A stretch of DNA of 64,000 nucleotides from contig JAILFK010000035.1 of assembly GCA_024697595.1 (NCBI GenBank), positions 1-64,000 on the forward strand, read 5' to 3'. This document shows, in pieces, positions 35,844 to 44,741 of the stretch. Position 1 is the stretch's first letter, and each line of letters begins with the position of its first letter. Made by a program: the position numbers and the translations under genes. The stretch comes from Lachnospiraceae bacterium (GTDB lineage: Bacteria > Bacillota > Clostridia > Lachnospirales > Lachnospiraceae). Below the pieces are notes generated by a model. It saw nothing but the letters and a program-made list of their open reading frames with translations. It was not told the DNA's origin and did not search any database.

Positions 35844-36848
35844 ATGGATCAAAAGCTTTTAGAAAAACTGAAGTCGATTACAGAAGAAGAACAAAAAATC
35901 ATAGAGGGTCAAAATAAAGTTGATCCCAATTTATATATGTCAAATGATGATGCTGTAAAAGCTCCTGATGGGGAGAATTTTAGAGTGGATGCAGCTAGGC
36001 TTTTGAGTAAAGGACGTTTTATTGAAGTGAGACCCAATACCAGGTTTGTACATTTTCCGTCTCATACACATAATTATGTCGAGATGATTTATATGTACAG
36101 TGGTTCCACAACTCATATTTTAAATGGCAGAGATAAGATTGTTTTGAAAGAGGGGGATTTATTATTTTTAAATCAGAATGCTGCTCAAGAAATTTTACCG
36201 GCAGGAATGAATGACATAGGAGTGAACTTTATAATGCTTCCTGAATTTTTTGCTCAGTCTATTTCGATGTTGGGAGCAGATAATATTTTGAGGTCATTTT
36301 TGATATCTGCCATGACTGGTGAAGATGGGATTACTTCATATCTACATTTTAAGGCAAAGGATATTTTGCCAGTACAAAATTTGTTGGAAAATATGATATG
36401 GAATACGGTGGAGCACAAGAAGGAAACTAATAAAATCAATCAAAATACTATGAATTTAGTTTTGATGAATCTTTCTTCTTTTTCCGAGGATTTAAAGGAA
36501 GCGGCGCCGGCTTCTTACGAGCAAAGTTTGATGTTGGCGGCATTGCAGTATATAGATAAGAATTATAAAGATGGAAGTCTAACTGATTTATGTCAAGACT
36601 TAAGTGAACCTACATATTATATTAGTAGGTTGTTAAAAAAATATACCGGTGAAAATTTTAAAGGGTTACTGCAAAAAAGAAAATTGGAGCAGGCAGCGTA
36701 TCTTTTGCTGAACACCAATCTTTCTACGGTGAAAATAATAGAGACCATAGGATATGATAATTCCAGTTATTTTCACAGGAAATTTAAGGAAGCCTATGGG
36801 GCGTCTCCCAAAAATTATCGCCAGAAGAAAACAACCTCCCAAAGTTAG
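35844..36848 (+). CDS. AraC family transcriptional regulator of the rha locus
   Basis: 334 residues: N-terminal cupin-type sugar-sensing domain with HTHNYVEMIYMYSG and EGDLLFLN blocks, and a C-terminal AraC helix-turn-helix pair (about 235-334) containing DLCQDLSEPTYYISRLLKKYTG and SYFHRKFKEAYGASPKNYR. ATG 35844 follows GGAGGGG; longer starts are not supported. Divergent from the sugar operon, so it is inferred to be its activator, sensing rhamnose or rhamnulose. A terminator overlaps its stop codon. Confidence 0.85.
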   Translation: MDQKLLEKLKSITEEEQKIIEGQNKVDPNLYMSNDDAVKAPDGENFRVDAARLLSKGRFIEVRPNTRFVHFPSHTHNYVEMIYMYSGSTTHILNGRDKIVLKEGDLLFLNQNAAQEILPAGMNDIGVNFIMLPEFFAQSISMLGADNILRSFLISAMTGEDGITSYLHFKAKDILPVQNLLENMIWNTVEHKKETNKINQNTMNLVLMNLSSFSEDLKEAAPASYEQSLMLAALQYIDKNYKDGSLTDLCQDLSEPTYYISRLLKKYTGENFKGLLQKRKLEQAAYLLLNTNLSTVKIIETIGYDNSSYFHRKFKEAYGASPKNYRQKKTTSQS

Positions 36849-36877
36849 ACTATTGGTTCTAACTTTGAGAGGTTTTT
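36835..36877 (+). terminator. Terminator overlapping the end of the AraC-type gene
   Basis: CCTCCCAAAGTTAGA (36835-36849) pairs with TCTAACTTTGAGAGG (36858-36872), one mismatch, followed by five T. The left arm covers the gene's last codons. Confidence 0.85.
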
Positions 36878-36880
36878 CGA

Positions 36881-36964
36881 TGCAGGAAATGGGACTTGAA
36901 CCCACACGATATTGCTACCACTAGCACCTGAAGCTAGCGCGTCTGCCAATTCCGCCATTCCTGC
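36881..36964 (-). tRNA. tRNA-Leu (anticodon CAG)
   Basis: Minus-strand class II tRNA, 84 bases. Acceptor GCAGGAA pairs with TTCCTGC; D-arm GAATTGGCAGAC; anticodon stem CTAGC/GCTAG encloses TTCAGGT, anticodon CAG; a long variable arm (leucine-type) and T-loop GGTTCAAGTCC follow. No encoded CCA. Confidence 0.95.
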
Positions 36965-37012
36965 GCGCAAATAGTATTTTATTAAATCTAAAAAAAGAAG
37001 TCAAGAGCTGGA

Positions 37013-38422
37013 CTACTCTGGCTTGATGCCACATTTCATCGTGGCGATTTGGTATCCGTTGGTTGAAAGTGGGGCATTGGTTCCCATTTTGATAATTGAG
37101 CCAGTAGAGGAGTCTATTAGTAAAAGGTATACATTGAAATTCCCTCTAGTGTAATCTCTTAATTCCAAGTCCGCGTTTAGAGTGATTTTTTCATTTGGAT
37201 ACCAGGTTGTAGTATCAGTGTTAATAGGAATTTTTATTAATTCCTCTGTGTCAGTATTTTTTAAGACTAAGCTTACATCAAAATTTTTGAGACTGTTGGC
37301 AAAACCAATATTTTCCACTTCTATAGAAAGTTTGCCGGTTTCGTCTAGCAATGAATTGAAATCCAGGGATGTTGAATTAATTACATATCTATAGCCTAGA
37401 TGAGAGGTTATGTAATCGTATCCTGTGATACCTTCAAAAGCGTCCTGCTCTTGGTAGGAAAGGGATTTCCATTGATTGAGTACTGACGCGTCTGAATCTG
37501 CATTTAGATAGCTTACATGCATACCTTCTAATGTGGAGATGGCGGTTGTAAGGTCATATAATGCAGGATCATTTGTCACAGAACCACCCACCGGTGCCCA
37601 GGTGCTTAAAGCAGAGAGATTGTCTAGGTTGGCTTGGCTGTTGGTAGATGAGATGCTGTTTTGAGATATACCCAATCTAAATGCTAAATCGTATTGGTTT
37701 TGATTGCTGATTGGATTATCTGCTGACAGTGCTGAAGGCATTCCTTCTAGTTGGTTGGCTTTCATATACATAACCGAGTCAGTTGTTGATTGATAAATGT
37801 TGAAATTTATCAAGGAACCCAGATAATTGGTCAAGTCCGCGATGTTATTTTCTGAGTTGTATATAGAGTTTTGGTATAAGCCATTATCACCGATGAAAGC
37901 ACCCTGGATCATATAAATGTGATTGGCATGTTCTTTAATGACAGGACTTAATTGCTCCATGTGTAAATATACATTGGATACATCTAGTGGTTCGGCAAGA
38001 GTATTGTTGTTTGAATTGCCGTAGTTGATATTTAAAATTATTTCTTTTTCAGTGCTAGACCAAGCGGACAATATGGCGTCGAGCTCAGATAGAGCGTGAG
38101 AGGATATGTCCTTATTGGCGTAAGCATTAATATTTATATCAAGAAGACAAAGGGATGTGCCATTATCATTTTTTGCTGTTTCTTTTACTGAGTTGGAATC
38201 AAAAAAAGATTCCTCGGTTAATTTATAAGAATAAGTATGGTACCAACCACAATAGGGATTGGAAAGAGACTCGTTGGAACGGGCTAATTTTCCAGGGGCA
38301 TAATCTACCACGAGATTTCTGCTTGTGATCAGATAAATCCCCAATATACTTACTATTATTAAAAATGATATTAGACCCACTATGAAACGAAGTGGTGAAC
38401 GTTTTTTATTTTTCTTAGCCAT
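37013..38422 (-). CDS. Secreted or anchored DUF4874/DUF4832 protein
   Basis: 469 residues. A basic start plus membrane segment (about 13-33) suggests export or membrane anchoring. An early block NPYCGWYHTYSY and the later AGTTTT-type region with ILNINYGN and MIQGAFIGDNG match DUF4874 (a TIM-barrel, glycosidase-like fold); the C-terminal HLGYRYVINS and beta-rich part match DUF4832. Function unknown; such proteins may act on glycans. Unusual: no ribosome site precedes the ATG (only AT-rich sequence), unlike nearly all neighbours. Convergent with tRNA-Leu on the same strand, divergent from a GGDEF gene. Confidence 0.7.
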   Translation of the reverse strand: MAKKNKKRSPLRFIVGLISFLIIVSILGIYLITSRNLVVDYAPGKLARSNESLSNPYCGWYHTYSYKLTEESFFDSNSVKETAKNDNGTSLCLLDININAYANKDISSHALSELDAILSAWSSTEKEIILNINYGNSNNNTLAEPLDVSNVYLHMEQLSPVIKEHANHIYMIQGAFIGDNGLYQNSIYNSENNIADLTNYLGSLINFNIYQSTTDSVMYMKANQLEGMPSALSADNPISNQNQYDLAFRLGISQNSISSTNSQANLDNLSALSTWAPVGGSVTNDPALYDLTTAISTLEGMHVSYLNADSDASVLNQWKSLSYQEQDAFEGITGYDYITSHLGYRYVINSTSLDFNSLLDETGKLSIEVENIGFANSLKNFDVSLVLKNTDTEELIKIPINTDTTTWYPNEKITLNADLELRDYTRGNFNVYLLLIDSSTGSIIKMGTNAPLSTNGYQIATMKCGIKPE

Positions 38423-38557
38423 ATGTATATAATAGCAAAAATACAGAAAATTTTCTTTTGAATTTATATAATTCTATGAGAAATGTTATAATGTAATATA
38501 TTTATTGATCGTGAGAGGCTAGTTTGTAATATGGAGCAAGGATAGATAGGTGATATT

Positions 38558-40237
38558 GTGAAAAAATTTTTGAAACCATTTATAGGATTGAGTTGCAATG
38601 TGATATTTGTGATTTTAATATTTTACATGATGTTCAGTGACGATAGAGTTGTTGAGAAAATACCATATGAAAATGGCTGGGAAGTTTCTGTAAATGGAAG
38701 TGAGTTTGAAAAAGTTGATGTTTTGCCAGAATATAAAATGTATGGGCTAAAACGAAATGATTATGTGGTTCTACGCAATACTTTGCCAGAATGTTGTGAA
38801 AAAAATCAGACTATGGAGATGTTGCAATATTTATCTGCTGTAGATGCGTATGTAGACGGGGAGCAAGTGTACAACTATGGCCATGAAGCGCTAAATAATG
38901 GTGATATGGTTGGCAGTGGTTACCATTTTATTAGCATACCGGCTGACAGCCAGGGAAAGACTATTGTGATTAGAATGGAATTAGGGGAAGATAATGCATT
39001 TACCAATGTTCCAAAACCTGTTCTTATACCTTCAGAATTGGCTTATGTTGATTATGGCAGAGATCATTTCTGTGGTTTAATAATCTGCATGTTCTTAGTT
39101 TTGCTAGGAGTTATTTTGATGTGCCTAAGTGCGATTGCGATCAAGGTTAATCGTATAATGATAAGGCTTGTATATATAGGAAGCTTTAGTTTCTTAGTAG
39201 GAATCTGGTCTATGTGTAATATGAAGATATTACAGCTGTTCCAGTTGGATTTCGCGGTGACTACTACCCTTGAATATATCAGTTTATATATTGCTCCGAT
39301 ACCTTTTATGCTGCTTATTATGGAGATGTGTAAAGATGAGGGTGGATGGCGATATTACTTGATGAGATCAGTGGTGCTTCTTATGACAACTTTTGCAGTG
39401 ATTGCCAATGCACTGCATTATTCTGGAGCTGCCCATTATCCAAATTGCTTGACGTATTTTCATATGTTTGGAGCACTTTCAATGATAGTGGTTCTCATTG
39501 TAGGAATAAGCGCAAAGAAGACCAATAATAATGCGGATAAAATGTTGGTTTTAGGAATAATAGTTTTGGTTATATCCATTGGGTATGATTTGGTGAGATT
39601 TAACCTGCAAAAATATGTGGCGCAGGAAAATGAATTTTTATCCCATAGTATAATTCCTATTGGGGGATTGCTATTTATTGTTTTTTTGATTTTGAGCTAC
39701 GCGTCATATGTATATACTGTGCTTGTATACAATGCCGAAAAGGAATGGCTGACTTATCGTGCATATACGGATCAGTTGTGTGATATCAATAATAGAGCGA
39801 AAAGTACTGAGGTATTCGATGAGATTGATTCCTCGGAACAAAGGATAGTATATGAGATAATTAACTTGGACTTAAATGGTTTGAAGAAAGTGAATGATAC
39901 TCTAGGACATGGACAGGGGGATGTTCTTTTGAAGGAGTTTGCTGAGATTTTGAAAAATGCATTTGATGGAGTGGGTGAAGCTTATCGAATGGGCGGTGAT
40001 GAGTTTATAGTTATCGTTTATGAAGAAAATTTTGGCAAGGTAAACAAGGCTCTTGAGATTATGGGTGATATGCAGAGAAAGAAATCTGCAGAATTACCGT
40101 TTGATATTGAAGTGTCTTATGGTATTGCCAGAAGCGATGAAAAAGACTTGAATACATCAAGCAAGGTGTATGCAGAAGCAGATGCTAGAATGTATGAGAT
40201 GAAATCTGCTATTAAGAGAAGAAGAAAAATGAGATAG
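38558..40237 (+). CDS. Membrane-bound diguanylate cyclase (GGDEF)
   Basis: 559 residues. Membrane segment about 5-25, an extracytoplasmic domain to about 170, then some seven membrane segments (about 175-400), an arrangement resembling 7TM receptors with DISM-type extracellular domains, then a GGDEF domain with intact GGDEF at residues 479-483. No RxxD inhibitory site precedes it. Likely makes cyclic-di-GMP in response to an external signal. Start GTG 38558 follows TAGGTGATATT, a weak ribosome site. Confidence 0.85.
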   Translation: MKKFLKPFIGLSCNVIFVILIFYMMFSDDRVVEKIPYENGWEVSVNGSEFEKVDVLPEYKMYGLKRNDYVVLRNTLPECCEKNQTMEMLQYLSAVDAYVDGEQVYNYGHEALNNGDMVGSGYHFISIPADSQGKTIVIRMELGEDNAFTNVPKPVLIPSELAYVDYGRDHFCGLIICMFLVLLGVILMCLSAIAIKVNRIMIRLVYIGSFSFLVGIWSMCNMKILQLFQLDFAVTTTLEYISLYIAPIPFMLLIMEMCKDEGGWRYYLMRSVVLLMTTFAVIANALHYSGAAHYPNCLTYFHMFGALSMIVVLIVGISAKKTNNNADKMLVLGIIVLVISIGYDLVRFNLQKYVAQENEFLSHSIIPIGGLLFIVFLILSYASYVYTVLVYNAEKEWLTYRAYTDQLCDINNRAKSTEVFDEIDSSEQRIVYEIINLDLNGLKKVNDTLGHGQGDVLLKEFAEILKNAFDGVGEAYRMGGDEFIVIVYEENFGKVNKALEIMGDMQRKKSAELPFDIEVSYGIARSDEKDLNTSSKVYAEADARMYEMKSAIKRRRKMR

Positions 40238-40256
40238 GCATCAGTATTCTGATGCC
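40237..40256. terminator. Hairpin across the convergent gene ends
   Basis: GGCATCAG (40237-40244) pairs perfectly with CTGATGCC (40249-40256) around TATT. It spans the stop codons of the GGDEF gene and of the convergent small gene. No T tract on either side, so termination is uncertain. Confidence 0.4.
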
Positions 40257-40510
40257 ACAGAATCCAAGAAGGTTGCGATTTGTTTTAGGCCTTCGTCACT
40301 GAAATCGAAAAGTTGAAATTGCATTTTGCTTGAATCGGTTTTGTCATAGGCGAAGGGACCTGGCCAGGTTGCAACCTTTAATTTTTCTATAGTATTATCA
40401 TTTTCCTCTATTTCTGTTTTCTCAATTCGATAGCGCATGTTACCAAGACTGCCGGTGAAAGCAGATTTTTTATAAAAAGGTATAGATAGTAAATCTTTGT
40501 AATTTATCAT
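40241..40510 (-). CDS. Hypothetical 89-residue protein
   Basis: I do not recognise a family. It has a good ribosome site (AAAGGAGAAAACCT before the ATG) and ordinary codon use, so it is likely real. Composition is mixed with acidic stretches, GLRYRIEKTEIEEND-like beta/helix pattern, aromatic residues in its centre, and no membrane segment or signal peptide; it is probably a small cytosolic protein. It converges with the GGDEF gene. Confidence 0.6.
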   Translation of the reverse strand: MINYKDLLSIPFYKKSAFTGSLGNMRYRIEKTEIEENDNTIEKLKVATWPGPFAYDKTDSSKMQFQLFDFSDEGLKQIATFLDSVASEY

Positions 40511-40708
40511 AGGTTTTCTCCTTTAAGATTATAATTATATTTTATAGGAAATGATGAAAAACTAAAATGTATATTTGTTACAAATATTTATAGTTAAAAG
40601 AGCGAATAAGTTAATAAAAGAGTGAATATGATTAAAGATAAAATACAATATATGGTATAATGACATGGTGAGTACACATAGGACTAGCGGATTGAGGAGG
40701 AAGACATT

Positions 40709-41308
40709 ATGCCACAGTCAAAACCAATGCCTGGAGAGATATATAGGCATTTTAAAAATAAGACATATCAGATAATTGCGGTTGCAACACATTCTGAGAC
40801 AAGGGAGCCATACGTGGTTTATCAGGCGCTATATGATGATTTCAGAACATATATTAGACCTTACCATATGTTTATAAGTGAGGTGGATCATGTGAAATAT
40901 CCTCAAGTTACTCAGAAATATAGATTTGAACTGATGGGGAGCAATGTAAAAGCTGAAGGCCTTATGGATGAGGCTACTTATGTAGAGTCTGTCGAGACGT
41001 TTGATAAAAGGGATGATATAAATATAAGTTGTGAAAAATATGAGGGGAAAGATGCATCTCAAATAAAAATGGAGGAATCTGAAACAGAAGGATTAAACCA
41101 GAAGTTTATTGCTTTTTTAGATGCAGATTCCTATGATGTTAAATATGATATTTACTGCAGCATGATTGATGAATTGGATGATCATCTTATCAATCAGATG
41201 GCAGCATCCATTGATGTTGTTATAGAGGATGGCCCGATTGACACTAGAATCGAACAATTGAAAAGAGGCATCCGCACAAAAGCAAAATACGAATTACACA
41301 GAAGATAA
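40709..41308 (+). CDS. DUF1653 domain protein
   Basis: 199 residues. The N-terminal 65 residues are a DUF1653 domain: PGEIYRHFKNKTYQIIAVA and YVVYQALYDDFRTYIRP. The rest is charged and has no family I can name. DUF1653 proteins are small, conserved and of unknown function; most are only the domain, so this one has an extra C-terminal region. GGAGGA precedes the ATG. TATAAT at 40656-40661 may be its -10, with no clear -35. Confidence 0.75.
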   Translation: MPQSKPMPGEIYRHFKNKTYQIIAVATHSETREPYVVYQALYDDFRTYIRPYHMFISEVDHVKYPQVTQKYRFELMGSNVKAEGLMDEATYVESVETFDKRDDINISCEKYEGKDASQIKMEESETEGLNQKFIAFLDADSYDVKYDIYCSMIDELDDHLINQMAASIDVVIEDGPIDTRIEQLKRGIRTKAKYELHRR

Positions 41309-41330
41309 CAATAAATAAAATATGTCGTGA

Positions 41331-41774
41331 TTATTGGTGCAGAGCCATGTTCACATTGTGATATTCCTTGTGGTATGTCACGTCTTTACCAAACCATGTA
41401 GGTGGGCAGAAGTTATTTGCTTCGTCTTCGCTGGAGAATTCAACTTCGGCCATGATAAGAGGAGCCATATGTCCTTTGAATACATCTAGCTCAATAGTAT
41501 ATTTATCATAAGGAATGAGATATCTCGTTTTTTGGATAATATGTCCGTCAGCTTTTTTGAGCAAGTGCTCATAGGCGTCTTTGGTTAAAGGGAGTTCTTC
41601 TTCTTGACGGATCATCATTCCTTTGGATTTATAGGTGAGAATGTAGTTGTCATCTGATTTGCGAATTCTAAGAACCGGAGTTTCATTTAGATAAGCTTGT
41701 TCTATTTCCTTTGAGGAATAGGCTGATAAATTCTCAGGAACTTCTTTGATTAGAAATTTGCGTTCTATTTCCAT
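41331..41774 (-). CDS. CYTH domain protein (inorganic triphosphatase-like)
   Basis: 147 residues, CYTH fold. The ExExK motif is the start (EIERKFLI), followed by alternating charged beta strands, ending with the ELDVF and EVEFSSEDEAN blocks. Family members hydrolyse triphosphate or thiamine triphosphate; substrate here is unknown. AAAAGGAG precedes the ATG. Divergent from the DJ-1/PfpI gene. Confidence 0.88.
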   Translation of the reverse strand: MEIERKFLIKEVPENLSAYSSKEIEQAYLNETPVLRIRKSDDNYILTYKSKGMMIRQEEELPLTKDAYEHLLKKADGHIIQKTRYLIPYDKYTIELDVFKGHMAPLIMAEVEFSSEDEANNFCPPTWFGKDVTYHKEYHNVNMALHQ

Positions 41775-41908
41775 GATGTTCTCCTTTTGGGGCGGTAAAT
41801 ATTTGTTATATAAGTAAATGACTTATTCGATAAATGTTAAATTTATATTTTACATATTCGAGTATAAAGTTTAGAAAAATATTTAGCAAGAGAATAGGAG
41901 GTAATAAG

Positions 41909-42460
41909 ATGAGCAAGATAGCAATATGCATGGCTGATGGCTGTGAGGAGATTGAAGGGTTGACTGTAGTGGACCTGGTTAGACGTGCAAAATTGAATAT
42001 AGATATGATTTCTATAAATGGCACAGATATGGTGAAAGGATCTCATGGCATAGAGTTTAAATGCGATAAGTTAATTGAGGATGTTGATTTTGGCGATTAT
42101 CAGGGTATCGTGCTTCCAGGAGGCATTCCAGGGACACCGAATTTAGAGAGCAATGATTGCGTTACTGAGGCAGTAAAGAAATTTGCTGAGGAAGGTAAGA
42201 TGGTTGCTGCGATTTGTGCGGCGCCGAGTATCCTGGGACATTTGGGTATTGTTAATGGCAAGAAAGCTACATCTTATCCAGGCTTTGACCAGGAAATGTC
42301 AGGATGTAAATACAAGACAGATTCAGTTGTGAAGGATGGAAATATTATCACAAGCAGAGGTATGGGGACGGCCATTGATTTTGGATTGGCTATTATAGAA
42401 TATATGACAGAAAAGGAAACTTCAGATACCATGTCCAAAAATATTATATACAAGAAATGA
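41909..42460 (+). CDS. DJ-1/PfpI family protein
   Basis: 183 residues, DJ-1 superfamily. The nucleophile-elbow cysteine lies in AAICAAPSIL (about residue 101) and a Glu in EEIEGL near the start. Family roles include glyoxalase-like repair or chaperone functions; which applies cannot be read here. ATG 41909 follows AGGAGGT; the longer frame starting 25 codons upstream is rejected for lack of one. Confidence 0.88.
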   Translation: MSKIAICMADGCEEIEGLTVVDLVRRAKLNIDMISINGTDMVKGSHGIEFKCDKLIEDVDFGDYQGIVLPGGIPGTPNLESNDCVTEAVKKFAEEGKMVAAICAAPSILGHLGIVNGKKATSYPGFDQEMSGCKYKTDSVVKDGNIITSRGMGTAIDFGLAIIEYMTEKETSDTMSKNIIYKK

Positions 42461-42510
42461 AAAACGTGAATAAACCCTTGTTTTATAAAGGATTGGGCCA
42501 TTAAATTTTC

Positions 42511-42539
42511 TTGATATTTATATGGTGCTATGATATAAT
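42511..42539 (+). promoter_or_regulatory. Promoter of the tig-clpP-clpX region
   Basis: TTGATA (42511-42516), 17-base spacer, TATAAT (42534-42539), 41 bases before the trigger factor ATG. Confidence 0.78.
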
Positions 42540-42580
42540 CTCATAATGATTGCACTAGAACAAGGAGGAAGAAAATCAGA

Positions 42581-44059
42581 ATGAGTGTAAAAGTTGAAAC
42601 ATTAGAGAATAATATGGCGAAGTTGACAGTTGAAGTGTCAGCCGCAGAATTAGATAAGGCTTTAGACAAGGCTTATAATAGACAGAAGAATAGTATTTCA
42701 ATGCCAGGTTTCCGTAAAGGAAAGGCTCCTAGAGCAATGGTAGAGAAGATGTATGGAGCAGAGATTTTCTATGAGGATGCTGCAAATATATTGTTACAGG
42801 AGACATACCCAGATGCTTATGATGAGTCTGGTTTAGATATTGTTTCTCAGCCAACAATTGATGTTATCCAGCTTGAAAGAGGAAAGGACTTCATCTACAC
42901 AGCAGAGGTTGCTCTTAAGCCAGAAGTTAAGCTTGGAAAGTACAAGGGAGTATCAATCACAAAGGCTGATACAAAGGTTACAGCAGCCGAGGTTAAGGCT
43001 GAGACAGATAAAGAGAGAGAAGCTTCAGCTCGTACAGTAAAGGTTGAGAAGGCCTTGAAGAATGGAGATACAGCTGTTATCGATTTCGTAGGTTCTATCG
43101 ATGGAGAAGAATTCGATGGTGGTGTTGGAGAAGATTATCCATTAGAGCTTGGTTCTCATTCATTTATTGAAGGATTTGAGGAGCAGCTTGTTGGTAAGAA
43201 AGTTGGAGATGATGTTGATGTTAATGTTACATTCCCAACTGAGTACCAGGCAAAGGAACTTGCAGGTAAGGATGCATTATTCAAGGTTACAATCAAGGAT
43301 GCAACTAGAAAAGAACTTCCAAAGCTTGATGAGGCATTCGCTGATGATAAGGGCTTTGATTCAGTAGATGATTACAAGGCTGACGTTAAGAAGAAACTTC
43401 AGGAGCGTAAAGCAGAAGAAGGCAGACGTCTTCAGGAAGATGAAGCTATGGAAAAGGTTATCGAGGCAGCCGAGATGGATATTCCAGAAGCTATGATTGA
43501 CAATCAGGTTAATACAATGCTTAGCGATATGTCTAATCAGCTTATGCAGTCTGGTCTTTCAATGGAGCAGTACATGCAGTTTACTGGTATGACAATGGAC
43601 AAGTTCAAAGAGCAGGTTAGACCAGATGCTGTTAAGAGAATCCAGGGCTCACTTGTATTAGAAGCTATTGTTGCTGCAGAGAAGATTGAGGCAACTGATG
43701 CTGATGTAGATGCTGAGATCGAGAAGATGGCCAAGGCATACGGAATGGAAGCTGAGCAGCTTATGAAGACAGTACAGGCTTCTGACAGAGAGAACATCAA
43801 GGCTGATCTTGCTTCACAGAAGGCATTAGAGTTCATTATGGACAATGCAAAAGAGACAGCAAAGAAGTCTACAACAAAGAAAGCAGCTGACAAGGATGCT
43901 GAGGAGAAGCCAGCAAAGAAGACAACTGCAAAGAAGACAACAACAAAGAAAGCAGCTGACAAGGATGCTGAGGAAAAGCCGGCAAAGAAGACAACTGCAA
44001 AGAAGACAACAACAAAGAAAACAACAACTAAGAAGACAACAAAGAAGGAAGAGGAGTAA
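42581..44059 (+). CDS. tig: Trigger factor with lysine-rich C-terminal tail
   Basis: Ribosome-bound chaperone and prolyl isomerase. The ribosome-docking GFRKGKAPR lies near residues 46-54, then the FKBP-type domain (VDFVGSIDGEEFDGG-like, about 165-180) and the helical C-terminal chaperone domain to about residue 427. After that come 65 extra residues (428-492) with 24 lysines, containing two identical 23-residue units (AADKDAEEKPAKK and so on). Usual family length is about 430. AGGAGGA precedes the ATG. clpP follows after three bases. Confidence 0.94.
   Translation: MSVKVETLENNMAKLTVEVSAAELDKALDKAYNRQKNSISMPGFRKGKAPRAMVEKMYGAEIFYEDAANILLQETYPDAYDESGLDIVSQPTIDVIQLERGKDFIYTAEVALKPEVKLGKYKGVSITKADTKVTAAEVKAETDKEREASARTVKVEKALKNGDTAVIDFVGSIDGEEFDGGVGEDYPLELGSHSFIEGFEEQLVGKKVGDDVDVNVTFPTEYQAKELAGKDALFKVTIKDATRKELPKLDEAFADDKGFDSVDDYKADVKKKLQERKAEEGRRLQEDEAMEKVIEAAEMDIPEAMIDNQVNTMLSDMSNQLMQSGLSMEQYMQFTGMTMDKFKEQVRPDAVKRIQGSLVLEAIVAAEKIEATDADVDAEIEKMAKAYGMEAEQLMKTVQASDRENIKADLASQKALEFIMDNAKETAKKSTTKKAADKDAEEKPAKKTTAKKTTTKKAADKDAEEKPAKKTTAKKTTTKKTTTKKTTKKEEE
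43871..44008 (+). repeat. Two tandem 69-base units encoding the trigger factor tail
   Basis: The units 43871-43939 and 43940-44008 are nearly identical and encode a 23-residue lysine-rich block; shorter AAGAAGACAACAAC repeats follow to the stop. Differences are third-position only as far as I can see, so the protein repeat is exact. Confidence 0.85.
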
Positions 44060-44062
44060 TAT

Positions 44063-44647
44063 ATGGCTACAATACCTTACGTCATTGAGCAAAATAGTAG
44101 AGGAGAGCGTTCTTACGATATCTACTCTAGATTATTAAAAGATAGAATTATATTCTTGGGAGAGGAAGTTAATGAGACAACTGCAAGTCTTGTGGTTGCA
44201 CAGATGCTTTTCCTTGAGTCAGAAGACCCAAGCAAGGATATTCATCTTTATATTAATTCTCCAGGTGGTATGGTTACAGCTGGAATGGCTATTTATGATA
44301 CTATGCAGTATATCAAGTGTGATGTTTCTACAATTTGTATTGGCATGGCTGCTTCTATGGGAGCATTTTTGCTTGCAGGTGGAGCTAAGGGCAAGAGATT
44401 TGCTCTTCCAAATGCTGAGGTTATGATTCATCAGCCTTCAGGTGGCGCTAAGGGACAGGCTACTGAAATTCAGATTGCTGCTGAGAACATTCTTCGTACA
44501 AAGAAGAAGTTGAATGAAATCTTGGCAGAGAATACTGGAAAGCCAGTAGAGCAAGTTGCTGAGGATACAGAGAGAGATCATTGGTTAACAGCTGAGGAAG
44601 CTCTAGAATATGGTCTTGTTGATGGTATTATTACTAAGAAAGAATAA
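44063..44647 (+). CDS. clpP: ATP-dependent Clp protease proteolytic subunit
   Basis: Serine protease ring working with ClpX (encoded just downstream). 194 residues. Catalytic triad: Ser98 in GMAASMGA, His123 in [11 protein letters not shown] and Asp172 in TERDHWL. The N-terminus [19 protein letters not shown] is the standard ClpP start with the propeptide absent or very short. Translationally close to tig (three bases). Confidence 0.97.
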   Translation: MATIPYVIEQNSRGERSYDIYSRLLKDRIIFLGEEVNETTASLVVAQMLFLESEDPSKDIHLYINSPGGMVTAGMAIYDTMQYIKCDVSTICIGMAASMGAFLLAGGAKGKRFALPNAEVMIHQPSGGAKGQATEIQIAAENILRTKKKLNEILAENTGKPVEQVAEDTERDHWLTAEEALEYGLVDGIITKKE

Positions 44648-44658
44648 AGAAAAATTGA

Positions 44659-44684
44659 GAGGGTACCCCGAATGGGATACCCTC
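44659..44684 (+). terminator. Hairpin between clpP and clpX
   Basis: GAGGGTA (44659-44665) pairs with TACCCTC (44678-44684), with CCC/GGG inside. No T tract follows, so it is more likely an attenuator or mRNA-processing structure than a full terminator. Confidence 0.45.
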
Positions 44685-44741
44685 AAAGTGCATTTTAATG
44701 TGTCTCGAAAGAGATAATAATAGGAGAGAGAGATTATAAGT

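Noticed and set aside
43826..44138. Cysteine-rich minus-strand frame and Gln/Arg-rich plus-strand frame over the tig tail
   Set aside because: Both are alternative readings of the lysine-rich tandem repeats; no ribosome sites, overlapping strongly supported tig and clpP.
44659..44684. Full terminator splitting clpP from clpX
   Set aside because: No T tract after the stem; a partial attenuator is more likely.
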